Under the pieces are notes generated by a model, which worked only from the letters and a program-made list of their open reading frames with translations, searched no databases and was not told the origin of the DNA. Made by a program: the position numbers and the translations under genes. DNA of 64,000 bases from Hypoxylon rubiginosum (Eukaryota > Ascomycota > Sordariomycetes > Xylariales > Hypoxylaceae): assembly GCA_902806565.1 (NCBI GenBank), contig CADCXA010000027.1, forward strand, positions 62,001-126,000, in the 5' to 3' direction. Shown here one piece after another: positions 22,601 through 34,694 of the stretch. Position 1 is the first letter of the stretch, and each line of letters begins with the position of its first letter.

Positions 22601-25600
22601 TTTAAAGTTATAAAAAATTATTTAAAGTTATTATAAGAATTTTATATTTTTTATATTACTTTATTAAACCCTTATATTTTTTATTAAATATAATTTTTAA
22701 AGTTTAAGTTATAAAAATAAATTTTATAAATAAATATTAATAATTTATAATTTTAATCCTTTTTTAATTATAAATAAAATTTATATAAAATTTCTTTTAA
22801 ATAAAGTAAATATTTTATTAAATAAAAATTAATTTTTTTATATATTATATAATATTTTATAAATTATTTTAAATATATATTTATATTATATAGTGATTTT
22901 ATTTTAAATAATTAATAATATTTATTAAAAAAGATTTACTTTTATTAATTTTTTTTAAATATTATATATTAAATTATTATTTAAAATAATAAAAATTTTA
23001 AATTATAAATAAACAGTTTTTTTATTAAATAATAAAAACGTTATAATATTAAATAAAACTATATATAATATAATTTTTTTTTTAATTAGTAATAATAATA
23101 AAATGTTAAATATAAAAAGTTTTCTTAGTTTTAATTAAATTTTATAAGTAAAAATATATAAAAAAAAAAGTTTATTTAATAATTATTATAATAATATTAT
23201 ATATAACATATTAATTATTATTTAATATTAAAAATATTTTATTATATAAGCTTGTTTTAATGTTATAATTATAATTTAACTTTTTTTTAAATAAATAATT
23301 AATATAAACTTTTTTTTAATTAAATTAAAACAAAGAAAAACCTGTTTTACTTTAATTCTTTAAGCTTATAATAGTTATTTTAATTAAATATAAATTATAA
23401 TTTAAATAAATAGTTTTAATTAAGTTAAATAAATTTTATATTTTATTAAATATTTATATTAAATTATTATATATAAACTCTTAAAATTTATTTTAAATAT
23501 AAATTAAATTCTAAATATTACTTTTTTATAAAACGTATATAAAAACGGTTTTTAATTAACCGCTAGTTAAAAATACTTACGTTTTTTTAAAAAAATTCTT
23601 TTAATAGTTATTATCCTTTAAAAAACCTTAAATTTAATAAGCGTTTTAAAATATTAAGTATTAAATATTATTATATCTTATTAAATTAAATTAACTTTTA
23701 ATTTTAAAAATTAAAATAAGAAATATTTATAAATAAAATCTTTTATTAGTTTTTAAATAAATAAAATATATTTAACTAAGCTTTTTTATTATTTTTTATT
23801 TATATTTTTTTTTTTTTTTTTTATATATTATTAAAATAAATATAAAAAGTTTTAATATAAAATATTTTAATTATTTTTATAAACCTTATTATATTTAAAT
23901 TATATTATAAAAGTTATATGGTTTTATTTTAAAGTTTTTATTATTAATTTAAGGTTATTTTTAATATAGTATTTTATTTTATTCTTTTTTTTTAAATAAA
24001 TAATTAAAAATTAAATAAATAAATATATATTATAAATTAAAAATTTTAAAAAGTAATATATTAATTTATATGGTTTAATAAAACAGTTATATAAATATTT
24101 ATTAATTTTATTATAAAATTAATTTTAATTTTAATTTTATTATAGTAGCGTTTTTCCTTAATATAAATAAGTTATAATTTAATTATTATTTTTATAAATA
24201 TATTTATAAATATATTTAATTGTTTTTATAATAATATAAATTTTAATATTAATATACACTTAGTATTTTTAATTAAAAAAAAAGTTATATAATATTATTT
24301 AGTTATTATTTTACTTTATTAGTTTTAAATAACTTAGGATTTTAATATATAGTTTTTATTTATATATTAAATATTTATTTAATTTAACTATAATTTTAAA
24401 ATAAAATAACTTTAAAAAGTTCTTAAAATAATAATTTTTAATTATATAAAGTAACTTTAAATTTATTATATTACAAAGTTTATATATTATATTAAATAAT
24501 ATTATTTATTATAAAATATTATTTAAATTAATGTTAATTTTTAGAATTTTAATTTATATAATATAGTTAATATTTATAAGTTCTATAAATTAATTATAGT
24601 TTAATAATAATAAAAAAATTAAGTAGTATATATAAAATAAGTTTTTTTTTTAGTATTTAATTATTTAAATTATACCACGGTATTTATTAAAATAATTTTT
24701 TTTTATAATATTATTTAAAAGTATTTTTTATTTTTAATTAAAAATATAGATATTAATATTAAGTTAATTACTTATAATTTAACTTAAAAGAAGTTTATTT
24801 TTTATTTTTAGCTAGTTTAAATTAATAATAAAAATAATAAAAAAAATTAATTAATTTAAATAATAAATAATAATTATTAAGTTTTAATAATAATAAAATA
24901 TAAATCTTTTATTATTAATAAATAAAAATAACAAGTATATATTATAGTTAATATTAATTAAATTAATGTTTTTAATTAAAATAACGTTATAAAAATTATT
25001 TTAAAAAGTTTTTTATAAGTTATTTTATTTATATTTTAATTATTTTAAAGTAACTTATTTTATAATAATTTAAATATTAATTAAATATTATTAAAAAAGT
25101 TAATTAAATGTAAATAAAATTAATGTTTTTTATTTATAATTATATAAATAGTATTGAAAATATTATTATAAAAATAAGTTCTTTTTTTTATAATTTTTAT
25201 TATAAAGTTATATATTTAAATTATAGTTAATTTTTTTATATAATTATATTAATATATAAATAAATAGTATATATGTTAAATAACTTATAAAAATATATAT
25301 ATAAAAGAATAATATTTTTTTTATAATAGTTTATTTAACTAAGATAATTTTTTTTTATTATTAGTTTTTTTTTACGGTGTTTAAAATAATATTAATAATA
25401 TTTTTAGTTTTTAAAAAGTTTTTATATTATTAATTTACATTTTTTTTAAGAATTATATTTAAGTTAAATTTTAATATAAACCGAATTATAAAACTATTTA
25501 TATTTAAGTTTTTTAAATTATTTATAGTTTTTTATATTTATTTTTAAGTTATAATATATTTTTTAATATATAAATTATTTATATAGATTTTTTTAAAAAG

Positions 25601-28199
25601 TTATATTAAAATATTTAAATTTAAATTATTATTATTAATAGTGAATTAATATTAAGTGGTTAATTATAAATTATAAAAATATAATTAAATATATTTAAAT
25701 TACTTATTTTATGTTATTTTTAAAAAGCCGGTTATATAATATAAAACTTTTTAAATTTAAAAATAATTAAAACCTAAGTTATTAATATTATAATTAATAA
25801 GTTTATATAAAATAAATATAAAAAAAAAAGTAAAATTAAACCGTTAAATATTCTTTTAAAATTTTTAAGTTTTTAAATTAAAGCTAATTAGTAATAACTA
25901 TAAAAACTTAAAAAGTTTATAGATTTTTATTAATTATATATTTTTATTTTTATAATAAAATATAAAAATTTTAATTTTTTTTATTTTTTTTTAAAGTGTT
26001 TATTAAATTAATAAAATATATTATAAAAATTATATTATTTATTTATAACGTTAATATTATAAATATTTATTTGTAAAAATTTATTACTATATAATTAAGT
26101 TTTATAATATTTAATAAGGTTTAGTTATTTTTTATAATAAAAATATAAAAAATATAATAAATAGTTTTATTTTAAAAATTATTAATTTAAAGTTTAAAAT
26201 AATTATAAAAGATTTTAAGGCTTAAACTATTATTATTTAATTATTTTATTTTTTTTAGTTTTAAATTTCTAAAAATGTTTAAGTTAATAAAATATATTTA
26301 AATTAATTTTATTTAATAGTTAATATTATTTTAAAATATAATATAAATAATAAATATAATAGAAATTTTTTATATAAAAATTAAAAATTATTTTAAATAA
26401 TATATAAACTTTTTTATATTTAATATAAGTTTTAATAAACTTATATATATTTATTATATAAAAGTAAAAAAAAAATAAATAATATATAATTATAATAAAC
26501 TAGTTTTAAATAATAATAATTAAAAAAAATATTTAATATTAATTAAAATTAAAAGATATAAATAAAAAGTTTAAATAAAAAATAAAAAAACTTATAAATA
26601 AAAAAAAGTATATATAAAACTTATTTTTTTTTAAGTTAATATTTTTAAAACGTGTTTAATATATTTTATTATAATATGTTTTATTATATAAAAAACAAAT
26701 AAAACGGGAAGTTTTAAAAAAATAAATATATATTAAAATTATTTAAATATTTAAATTATATATTAATATATTATTAGTTTTTTTTAAATTTTATTAAAAG
26801 TAGTTAAATATTATTAAAATATAATAATTAAAATTAAATATAAGTATATTTTATTTTAATTTTTATTTTAATATATTTAATGTTATTAACTTTTATTTAA
26901 TTTTATATTTAATGTTTTTAAGTTTTAAAAAAAAGTTAAATACTTTATTAAATCCTAATAAAATAAATGTTAATATAAGTTTTAATAAAAAGTTTAAGTT
27001 ATTATTTATTATAATTAAGTTAATTAATATTAATAATAATAAAAAGTTATTTTTTTTAAAAATTATAAATAAAAAAGGTAGATTATTTAGCGAACTTATA
27101 AAAATAAAAGCCTTTTTATTTATAAATATAATTAAAAATAATATTAGTTTATAAAAATTATTTTTTTAATAAAACTATTTTTAATATAGTTTATTAAAAT
27201 CCTAGAAAAAGTTAAAAAATAGGTTTTATTTTTATAATAATAAGTTTTTATTAATTAAAAAAAAGAAAGAAAATTATAATATAAAATGGCTTTTTATAAA
27301 AAAAGTGTTAAAAGATTTATTAAAAAAGTTATTAATATTATAAAAAACTTATATATATAATTAAAAACATTTATTATTAATAAAAATTTTAAAATATTAT
27401 AATTTTATAAAGTAATTACTTATATTATTTAATAAATAATTATTAAAATTTTAATTTAAAAAATAATAGTTAAAAGTGATTTTTATAGAAAATTTATATA
27501 AAAAAGGTAGAAAAAAATTTAAAATTAAATAATAAAGAGATAATTTTATAGTTTTAAAAAATATAAATTAATAAATTAATTTTATTTATTTAAAATTAGT
27601 TTTATTATTATTATTATTATTATTTTTAGTTTAATATTATTAATAAATAATTATTTTTTATTAATTTAAAATATAAAATTATTTAATGGATTTAATTTTT
27701 AAATAAATTTAATAAATATATATATATTTTTAAAAAAATAGATTATAATAAATAAAAAAGTTATAATAATAATATATTAATTGTTAAAATAAAAAGTAAT
27801 TATAATATTAAAAATAAAAAAGAATATTTATATATTTTAAATTTAAAAAATTTTTATAATTAAACTTTAATATTAAAAAATGTTTATTTTATTATATAGT
27901 TTAATAAATTAAGTAAATACTTATTATAGATATTAAAAGTTAGGTTATAATTAAGTAAAAATAAAAAAAAAAACCTAAGTGTAATAAAAAAAAAAAAATA
28001 AAAAAAAAAAAAAAAAAAAAAGAAATATATAAAAATAGAAAAATAAGTTTAATTTTTTATTATATATAAATATAAATATAAGTTAACATTTTATTATTAA
28101 TATAATATAAAATATTTAAAAGATATTTATAACTAAAAGTTTAAATTAATATAAGTAATTTATTTTTAAATTAATATATTTTATTTTTTAAAGTTTAAT

Positions 28200-29010
28200 T
28201 AATTATAAGCTACTTATTTTTTAAATATAATTAACTAAGTTTTATTAAATATATTTATTATTTTTAAAAGTTTTAATAATTATAAACTACTTATTTTTTA
28301 AATATATTTAACTAAGTTTAATTAAATATATTTAAATTAAAATTAAAATTTAAATGTTTTTTTATAAGTTTTATAAATATAATAAAAAAAGGTTTAAATT
28401 AATTAAATAATAAAAATAATAATTATTTATTTATTTTTTAATTATAATTAGTTAAATTTAATTAATTATATTTAAAGCTAATTAAAAAATTAATATTTTT
28501 TTATAAAATTTATAAACGTAGTTAAAAAAATAATAAGTTAATTAAATAACTAAAAATTAAATAAATAAAAGTTATTTATTTTTTAATTATATTTAGTTAA
28601 ATTTAATTAATTATATTTAAAACTAATTAAAAAATTAATATTTTTTTATAAAACTTATAAATATAATATAAAAATTATAAATTAATTAAATAACTAAAAG
28701 TTTAATTATTTATTTTATAAATATATTTAGTTAAATTTAGTTAAATTTATTTAAAAATGTTTTAAATATATTAAAATTTTATTTTATATATTTATATATT
28801 TTTTAAATATATTTAATTAAATTTAATTAAATATATTTAAAAATAATAATTAAAATATATTAAGATATTTTTTTATAAGTTTATATATTTTTTAAACATG
28901 TTTAATTAAATTTAATTAAACTTATTTATATTATAATTAAAAAATTAAGTTACTTTTTTATAAGTTTTATAAATACGGTAATTTTTAAATATATTTAATT
29001 AAAATTAAAT
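28200..29010. repeat. degenerate satellite-like array near the right end of the A+T block
   Basis: A core resembling TTTAAATATATTTAACTAAG followed by TTTAATTAAATATATTTA recurs about seven times. Measured spacings are 77 bp (28204 to 28281), then 145 and 134 bp between TAGTT anchors at 28449, 28594 and 28728. More diverged copies lie near 28800, 28890 and 28990. Copies are far more alike than chance even at this base composition. Confidence 0.6.
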
Positions 29011-29211
29011 AAATAATTTTAAATAATTTAAATATTTTTTTATAAATTTTATTAATAATATAAATTAATTAAATATTATAAATAAATAATTATAAAAACG
29101 GTAATTAATAATATAATTTAAAGTATTATAAATTTTATAAAACTTATTTAGTTTTAATTAAAAAAAAAAAAGTTATATTATAAGTTTATATAATATTATA
29201 TTTATTAAAAT

Positions 29212-29412
29212 AAAAGTTATAATTAAAAATTAAATTTATTATATTTTTTTATATTATATATAAAACTTATATTAATTAATTAACTATATTTTAATATATG
29301 TTTTTTAAAAAAAAAAGTTATAGTTAAAAGTTAAATTTATTATATTTTTTTATATTATATTAACATTTATATTAATTAATTAATTATATTTTAATATATG
29401 TTTAATAAATTT
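29212..29412. repeat. 101-bp tandem duplication
   Basis: Two adjacent copies with nearly identical order, starting near 29212 and 29313. Each runs from AAGTTAT through TTAATTAATTAA to TTTTAATATATG. Confidence 0.7.
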
Positions 29413-29520
29413 TTTATAAAATTAATTAATTTATTTTACTATAGTTTAAAAAGATTAATAATTAGTATAATTTAATAAAACTTATTTTATATGATTTTTT
29501 TATATTATTTATATTTTTAT

Positions 29521-30523
29521 AGACCTTGTTATAATAAAATTGCAAAGGAAAATGTTAAAAAATGTGAGGCGATTTTAAGTATATAATTGGTTGGTGAAAT
29601 TGTGGCAGTATTAATAAAATAAAAAGAAGTTAATATTTAACCTGATTTCCTATCTAGAAGCCTACCCCTTCAGTTATATATATATATATAATTATATACA
29701 TGTATATATATATAGATACCATGAAATTTTATGTTAGACTGCGCGGTTTTCGAGGAGTAACCCTTAACAAGCGGTTCTAGTTTTGTCGTATGGGCTATTC
29801 GTACGTGCAAGTAGCTTTACCCAGGTAACAGACAGCTACCTTAGGTAGGCATAATGTCTCGTGGACCCCCTGGTTACTTTGGTTGGTTCCCAGCTCTAGA
29901 TTCCTATTTTAATGACAGGGAATTCGGGGCGGTGGAGCGGTTTGTTTGGCTACAGAGTCATTTAGCTATCTGTAGAGGCAGTTGCATTCGCTTGGTGCTA
30001 CTGTTATCATCCGATAGCTGCTATGAATGACGATAGCCTCACCTAAATTTGGCTACATTTATTGGCCAATATTCCGATTTGGTGGCAAAATGGTAGGAGC
30101 AGCTCCTAATTATATCTCCTAACCTCCTACTGTGTGCGGTATCTCGGTATCTATTCACTTGTATTGGCCGAGGGTAACCTGTTGCCCTGGCCGATTTGGC
30201 GGGTTTGATGCGTGCCTTCCTTTTTGCTAGTCACTTGCAGCAACTTGACTCAGGAAGACTTCGTCAAGAAAATTTACAGTCATTCCAAATTACTGCCCCT
30301 CGTCCAAATCAATTTTGCTGCATCCCACACCAGATCTTTTCAATTCTGTCTTCCTCTCCAAACCCATCTACATTTTTCGAGCCCAATCTCTCAACTTTCA
30401 GACCCATCTCTCCATCTCCATCTAGCCATCCATCCGCACAAAATCTACCCATCACGACTCCAAGCACGATTTCATACTACCTTCCATACAACCTCTCGCA
30501 GCTTTTACCAACCTATCGTCACA
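29521..30523. promoter_or_regulatory. right shoulder of the A+T block and leader of the next gene
   Basis: Composition returns to normal around 29640. An AT dinucleotide tract lies at about 29676-29714. From about 30290 to 30523 the strand is CT-rich, which reads as the promoter and 5' leader of the gene at 30524. No gene seen. Confidence 0.6.
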
Positions 30524-31701
30524 ATGGGTAAATCCAGAAAGCGATCTGCCCCCTCAGTCGACCCCGAGGACGCGGAGAACGCGGAGAACTTGGGAAACCA
30601 AGTCAAACGCGCTGAACGAAAGCGCCGCCGCACGTGCTGGATCACGGACGTGTCCGAGAGAGACAAGAATAAGGCCATCAACTTGGCCCTCGGCCCCAAC
30701 AAGTACTCTTGGATGAGCCAGAACCAGGACCAGGTATGCTTACATAGCCACCAACCAAGTCCACCCACTTACCATTACCTGCGTCAAGGCCTATATAAGA
30801 CTGACTAATACCTTAGGGCCACAACTCCCTTGCCGCTAGCTTGGCTAGGCTAGGAGAGGCAGCGTCGGGAATTGTCAGCGGACCGACCGCCCAAGAACTC
30901 GGCGTCGGCCACGCCCCTCAGCTTGCCGCTCCCTCTTCGTCGAACGCCCAAGAGGATGGTGAAGATACCGACATCGACCCGCTTGAAGCAGCACTAGAAG
31001 CTGAGCTGGAAGCAAAAGATACCGGCGTCGACCAACTCGAAGCGGCACTGGAAGCTGAGCTGGAAGCCGAAGATACCGATATCGACCCGCTTGAAGCAGC
31101 ACTAGAAGCCGAGCTGGAAGCTGAAGATACCGGCATCGACCCACTTGAAGCGGCACTAGACGCTGAGCTGGAAGCCGAAGCTGAAGTCGAAGCTGAGGTC
31201 GAAGCTGTGGGTGAAGTTAACGATGGTATTGATGTCATCGATGATGCCGAACTCAGCGCCCAGATCTCAGCTCTTTACGAAGAGGAGCACGAGGAGGAGA
31301 CCTCGCAACACGCCGCCGAGACCACGGAAGATGTTTGCGGCACAAACGAGAGCACCCTCGAAGAAGAGCTCTCGGCTCTGTACGAAACCGAGCCTGCGGC
31401 TCCAAGCACCCCGCAACAGACTGCAGCGGACGACGTCATCCTAGTCTCCTCAAAACAACTGGGCACCAAGAATAGCCCGCTCGAGATCCTCTCCTCCCGG
31501 GAGTCAAGTCCCTGTGTTGATAAACCCGCCGCGAAGGCCACCGCGGCTCCGAAGAAGGCTCCTAGGCGGGCCAGGCCCCAGAGAAAGGCACAGGCGAAGA
31601 AGCCAATCGTAGTGGAGCCTGAGGAGGAGGTCGACGACGGGGCCGACGAGGAGGAATTGATTGGGCTCTTGGACGCCGCTTTGGAATTTCTGACAAACTA
31701 G
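30524..31701 (+). CDS. acidic repeat protein with basic N-terminus, unknown function
   Basis: Model join(30524..30733, 30817..31701), 364 residues. Donor CAG/GTATGC, branch CTAAT, acceptor CCTTAG, phase 0. The ATG sits in good context (CACAATGG) after a long CT-rich leader. Residues 1-50 are basic with a bipartite nuclear-signal look (KRSAP...KRAERKRRR). Residues 50-90 may be a small folded motif (WITDVSERDKNKAINLALGPNKYSWM). About residues 120-191 hold four 18-residue repeats (DTDIDPLEAALEAELEAK type), probably helical. The rest is Glu-rich with two matching ISALYEEE / LSALYETE segments, a basic Pro/Ala/Lys patch (PRRARPQRKAQAKK) and an acidic end. There is no signal peptide, so it is unlikely to be secreted; the nucleus is the best inference. 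I recognise no family. Confidence 0.75.
30964..31179 (+). repeat. 54-bp coding minisatellite, four copies
   Basis: Exact 54-bp period starting at 30964, 31018, 31072 and 31126, each encoding an 18-residue D-T-x-x-D-x-L-E-A-A-L unit. Copies differ at few bases, which indicates recent expansion or homogenisation. Confidence 0.9.
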
Positions 31702-34237
31702 AAACCCATTTGAGCGATTCCAGCGTTCAGGGAGGAGTAACGAGCTGGTCTCGTAGGAGTTTTGACAGAGATACCCTTTGCTTTTTAACCGACACACACA
31801 CCATCTTCTTCAGTCCGACCACCTATCATCCCGTTTATACCTTATCCGCGGCAAATCAGCATTCGTCTTGCAACATAAACAGCAAGCGAATCAGCTTCGA
31901 ACGGCCAATGAGCCCTCTTCGTCATGTCGCAACATACCCTGGCCGGATTGGATGGGACTATAGGAAACAGAAATCGCCCTTGGTCCTCCTTCTCAATTGA
32001 CTCCACGTCTTATCATTTTTAGTGTTAGCAACGTGACGTGGTAACTTTGAAATGTGACGCCGTAGCCCATAAGAATACTAGGTAAGCTGCTAATACATAG
32101 ATTGAGTCACGCTCAAAACTGTTGCTGCTGGTACGCCAGGGGGTGATTGGAACCAATCTAGGCGAATTTATTTAAAAGTCTAAATGATTTTGTTTGGCTT
32201 CTACTCAAGCAAGTAGCCAAGCCTATTTTTACGGTTTTGGGAACATCGTGTTGATATTTATTAAATATAAAAATGCTTACGTACCTACTTCAACCGCTAC
32301 AAAGATGTCAAATACTAAGTTAAAGCGACGTCCACTAAGGTAACGTTATGTATTAAGAAATCTACTATGGTACAGCTTCAATTGGGCTATTCAAATTTTA
32401 CTGAGATTCATCGATTCCCCTTCGTGTTAATAAATGTTGATTAACATGGCAATAAAGGATGAAGCAAACATGTATATTGCCCAGGTACCTCTTACATTAC
32501 GTAGTTAACTCACGAGGACAACCAATTGATCATGTACATTGTGGTAGTATCTACACAATAGTAAATGGACAAAGTTATCTCTTCGATCAATGAGTAGATC
32601 TGGAAGCTGGCGTTGTAGAACGAACGAGGCGGACCTGTTTTAATTGCCTACCTAAAATATGAATCCTTCTAGTAATTTACAATGATACTTCAACCGTTAC
32701 TTACCTAGGTTAAATGTATAACCTATAGGTGCGATATACGAACTGAAATAACAAATAACGGGATGATAGGAGGTAGGTATCTTTCTTAGCTTACGACGTA
32801 CTTTCTTTTTTGCACGCGTTTCGTTATTAATAACATTAGACAATTTATATCACTTTGTATTATTCATCAGATATTTAAATTCTATAGACGTACCGTAATT
32901 CTTGTCGTTGATGTTGTTTATAGTTTCGAATTTGAAGTGTATAAAAGAAACCTGATGTTGAAAACTTGCCGTCTCTTTTCAACATCTCCTAGTTATATAA
33001 AAAAAATTTCATTCCCATCTGTAAATACTGCTTGTTAACATCACACATTAATCGATATTATTTTTCGCTGACTAGCTTCCTATAGTTGTTAACATTTGGT
33101 AAACATTTTTATATATTTGTTCTCGAAACTTGACAAATCTACCGATGTTCAAATTCCTCATCAACGTCAGACATGTTACTGCTGAGCCAACGTATTATTA
33201 AAGGTTATTTAGCAAATAGAAATATCAATTATTTCGCCCTTACTATTACGCTTCACGTTAACAAAAATTGTTTTTGCTTGTGGCATGCACCTAATCTCAA
33301 ACACTCTTGCCTTGACCTAACTCCACTAGTGACTGTCTACTTTTATTCTCTTATACCTAAGATATATCTTTTGGTTGAACTCCGGTCAGTGTAATTATTC
33401 ATGCCATCACGAACAATATTAAGGAGATTCACGTGACTTCTTTGACTTCAACATATTATGCTCAAACGATCATCAAATGATTAGGAGCTGGGCCAATTTC
33501 CGTATCTTCGTAATAACCTTTTAGCATTATCCCAAAATGTATCATGGTAGAGTTGTCGTTGTTGTTTTTGTTGTTACGTTCAACGTGATAGGGTACCGGT
33601 AGAGGTCCAGATTACCAATTCTATTACCATGACACGAAGAAGTCTTCCGGTCTTGGATATGTCCTACAAATTAAACTCAAAGACTCACATAATTATGTAC
33701 TATTCCTGCTAGCTCCTCTAAGTGAGCTTGTGTGTGCACATCGTCTAGTCAACAATAGTCACAGGGTCAGAGGGGGGAAGGGGAGTATCAAGTACGGTGG
33801 GATAGTATGTGAGATCGTAGCCTACAAAGTCTTAGAACAAGCTGATTGCTATCTAGGGGCTGGGCTGTATTGTCCCGGGGATGTATTTACTACGATAGAT
33901 TTGAAAAGAAAAAGGAAGAAAAAAGGGTGGCTACACGAACTGCTGGCAACCATGAGGGTCAACGATACGCAAGTAATGGGTGTCAACAAACATGTAGATA
34001 TCTGCTTATACCACGCAACTAAAAAAAAAACAACTCATCACCCATTAGTCGTATATATTGTACTCTGCCAAATCACTCTGTACTTTCTCCCATCCATAAT
34101 CTTACTATCTCGCAACGGTTACTACACCTGCATCGCTTTTCAATCTCCAAGTCAAATCACAACAGCTTCAAAAAACCAAGTCAGGTACAAGAACTCGACA
34201 ATAAATCAAAAACACTATTGCTCGCCGTTTCCACGCG
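31702..34237. other. gene-poor region, nothing convincing
   Basis: 2.5 kb of moderately A+T-rich DNA with GTAGGTA/TACCTA motifs (32705, 32770 region). ORFs here are short and of random composition. CT-rich DNA near 34060-34160 may be the leader of the next gene. Confidence 0.6.
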
Positions 34238-34694
34238 ATGGGCAAGTTGAACCGCCCCCAACCTCCCACGGCTCCGGGCTGCCCCCCTTCCAAGCCGCCT
34301 CGGTCTTCTCTCCCACCCTTGAACACAAAAATGCCGCGATCACCCTCCCCCCCGGCGATCTCTACGTTGCCGGCCTTGACGTGGCCGACGCCCCCGCGTC
34401 AGGACTCGTTCCCTGTTGCGTGAGTTCTCATCATCTTGTTTCTTACCCGCTGCTTTTTAGGAAAACACACTAATTCCATATGTACCCAGCCCCGACGCCG
34501 ACGAGATCGACTTCGACTTCTTCTTCGACTTCGCCAGATACTACGGCGAGGACTTCTTCGATTTCGACAAGTATTTCGACGACGGCTCGGAGGAGGGCGA
34601 GAGCCGCGCTGACGATGGTGCCGGCGAAGGTGTCACTGGCGAAGACGCCAAGGAGAAGGCCGAGGAGAGCCAGAAGATTAAGGAAGAGCATTGA
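34238..34694 (+). CDS. small acidic, aromatic-rich protein; first-exon frame ambiguous
   Basis: Two exons, with donor GTGAGT at 34420. The second exon is clearly coding and very acidic with packed aromatics (EIDFDFFFDFARYYGEDFFDFDKYFDDG), ending in KIKEEH-TGA. Model A starts at the ATG at 34238, uses acceptor CCCAG at 34489 (branch CTAAT) and gives 128 residues, with a Pro/Ser-rich first exon. In Model B the first exon is read in the neighbouring frame (KNAAITLPPGDLYVAGLDVA...), whose codons end in C far more often, and joins acceptor TTTTTAG at 34460 through ENTLIPYVPSP. Model B has no nearby ATG and needs a 41-bp intron. The first exon contains a run of six C at about 34272, where a one-base difference would link the ATG to frame B. 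No family is recognised. Confidence 0.5.

Larger units (their letters stand above)
15361..29520. repeat. 14-kb extremely A+T-rich, RIP-like degenerate block
   Basis: Nearly continuous A and T, with whole lines lacking any G or C (for example 16021-16080). Where C survives it is mostly followed by C, G or T and rarely by A; TG is likewise rare. Repeat-induced point mutation in Pezizomycotina converts C to T mainly in CpA within duplicated DNA, so this loss of CpA and TpG is the expected endpoint for old transposon copies. No frame of believable coding composition is present; the longest ATG frame (26912-27154) is Lys/Asn/Ile-rich noise. Slightly less degraded patches (about 17340-17366, 20560-20780, 23520-23650) may be coding relics of elements, but I cannot name a family. 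Such blocks are usually heterochromatic. A centromeric or subtelomeric role cannot be judged from this window; no telomere repeat is seen. Confidence 0.85.

Noticed and set aside
26912..27154. 80-codon ATG frame inside the A+T block
   Set aside because: Its composition is almost only Lys, Asn, Ile, Leu and Phe, as expected from random A+T DNA. No splice context, no codon bias and no motif.
30081..30089. Exact GGTGGCAAA (yeast proteasome element)
   Set aside because: No proteasome gene is nearby and a 9-mer match is expected by chance in a window of this size.
33730..34237. Upstream extension of the small acidic gene in the neighbouring frame
   Set aside because: Translation of 33730-34237 has random composition and includes what looks like a CT-rich untranslated leader, so I do not extend the gene there.
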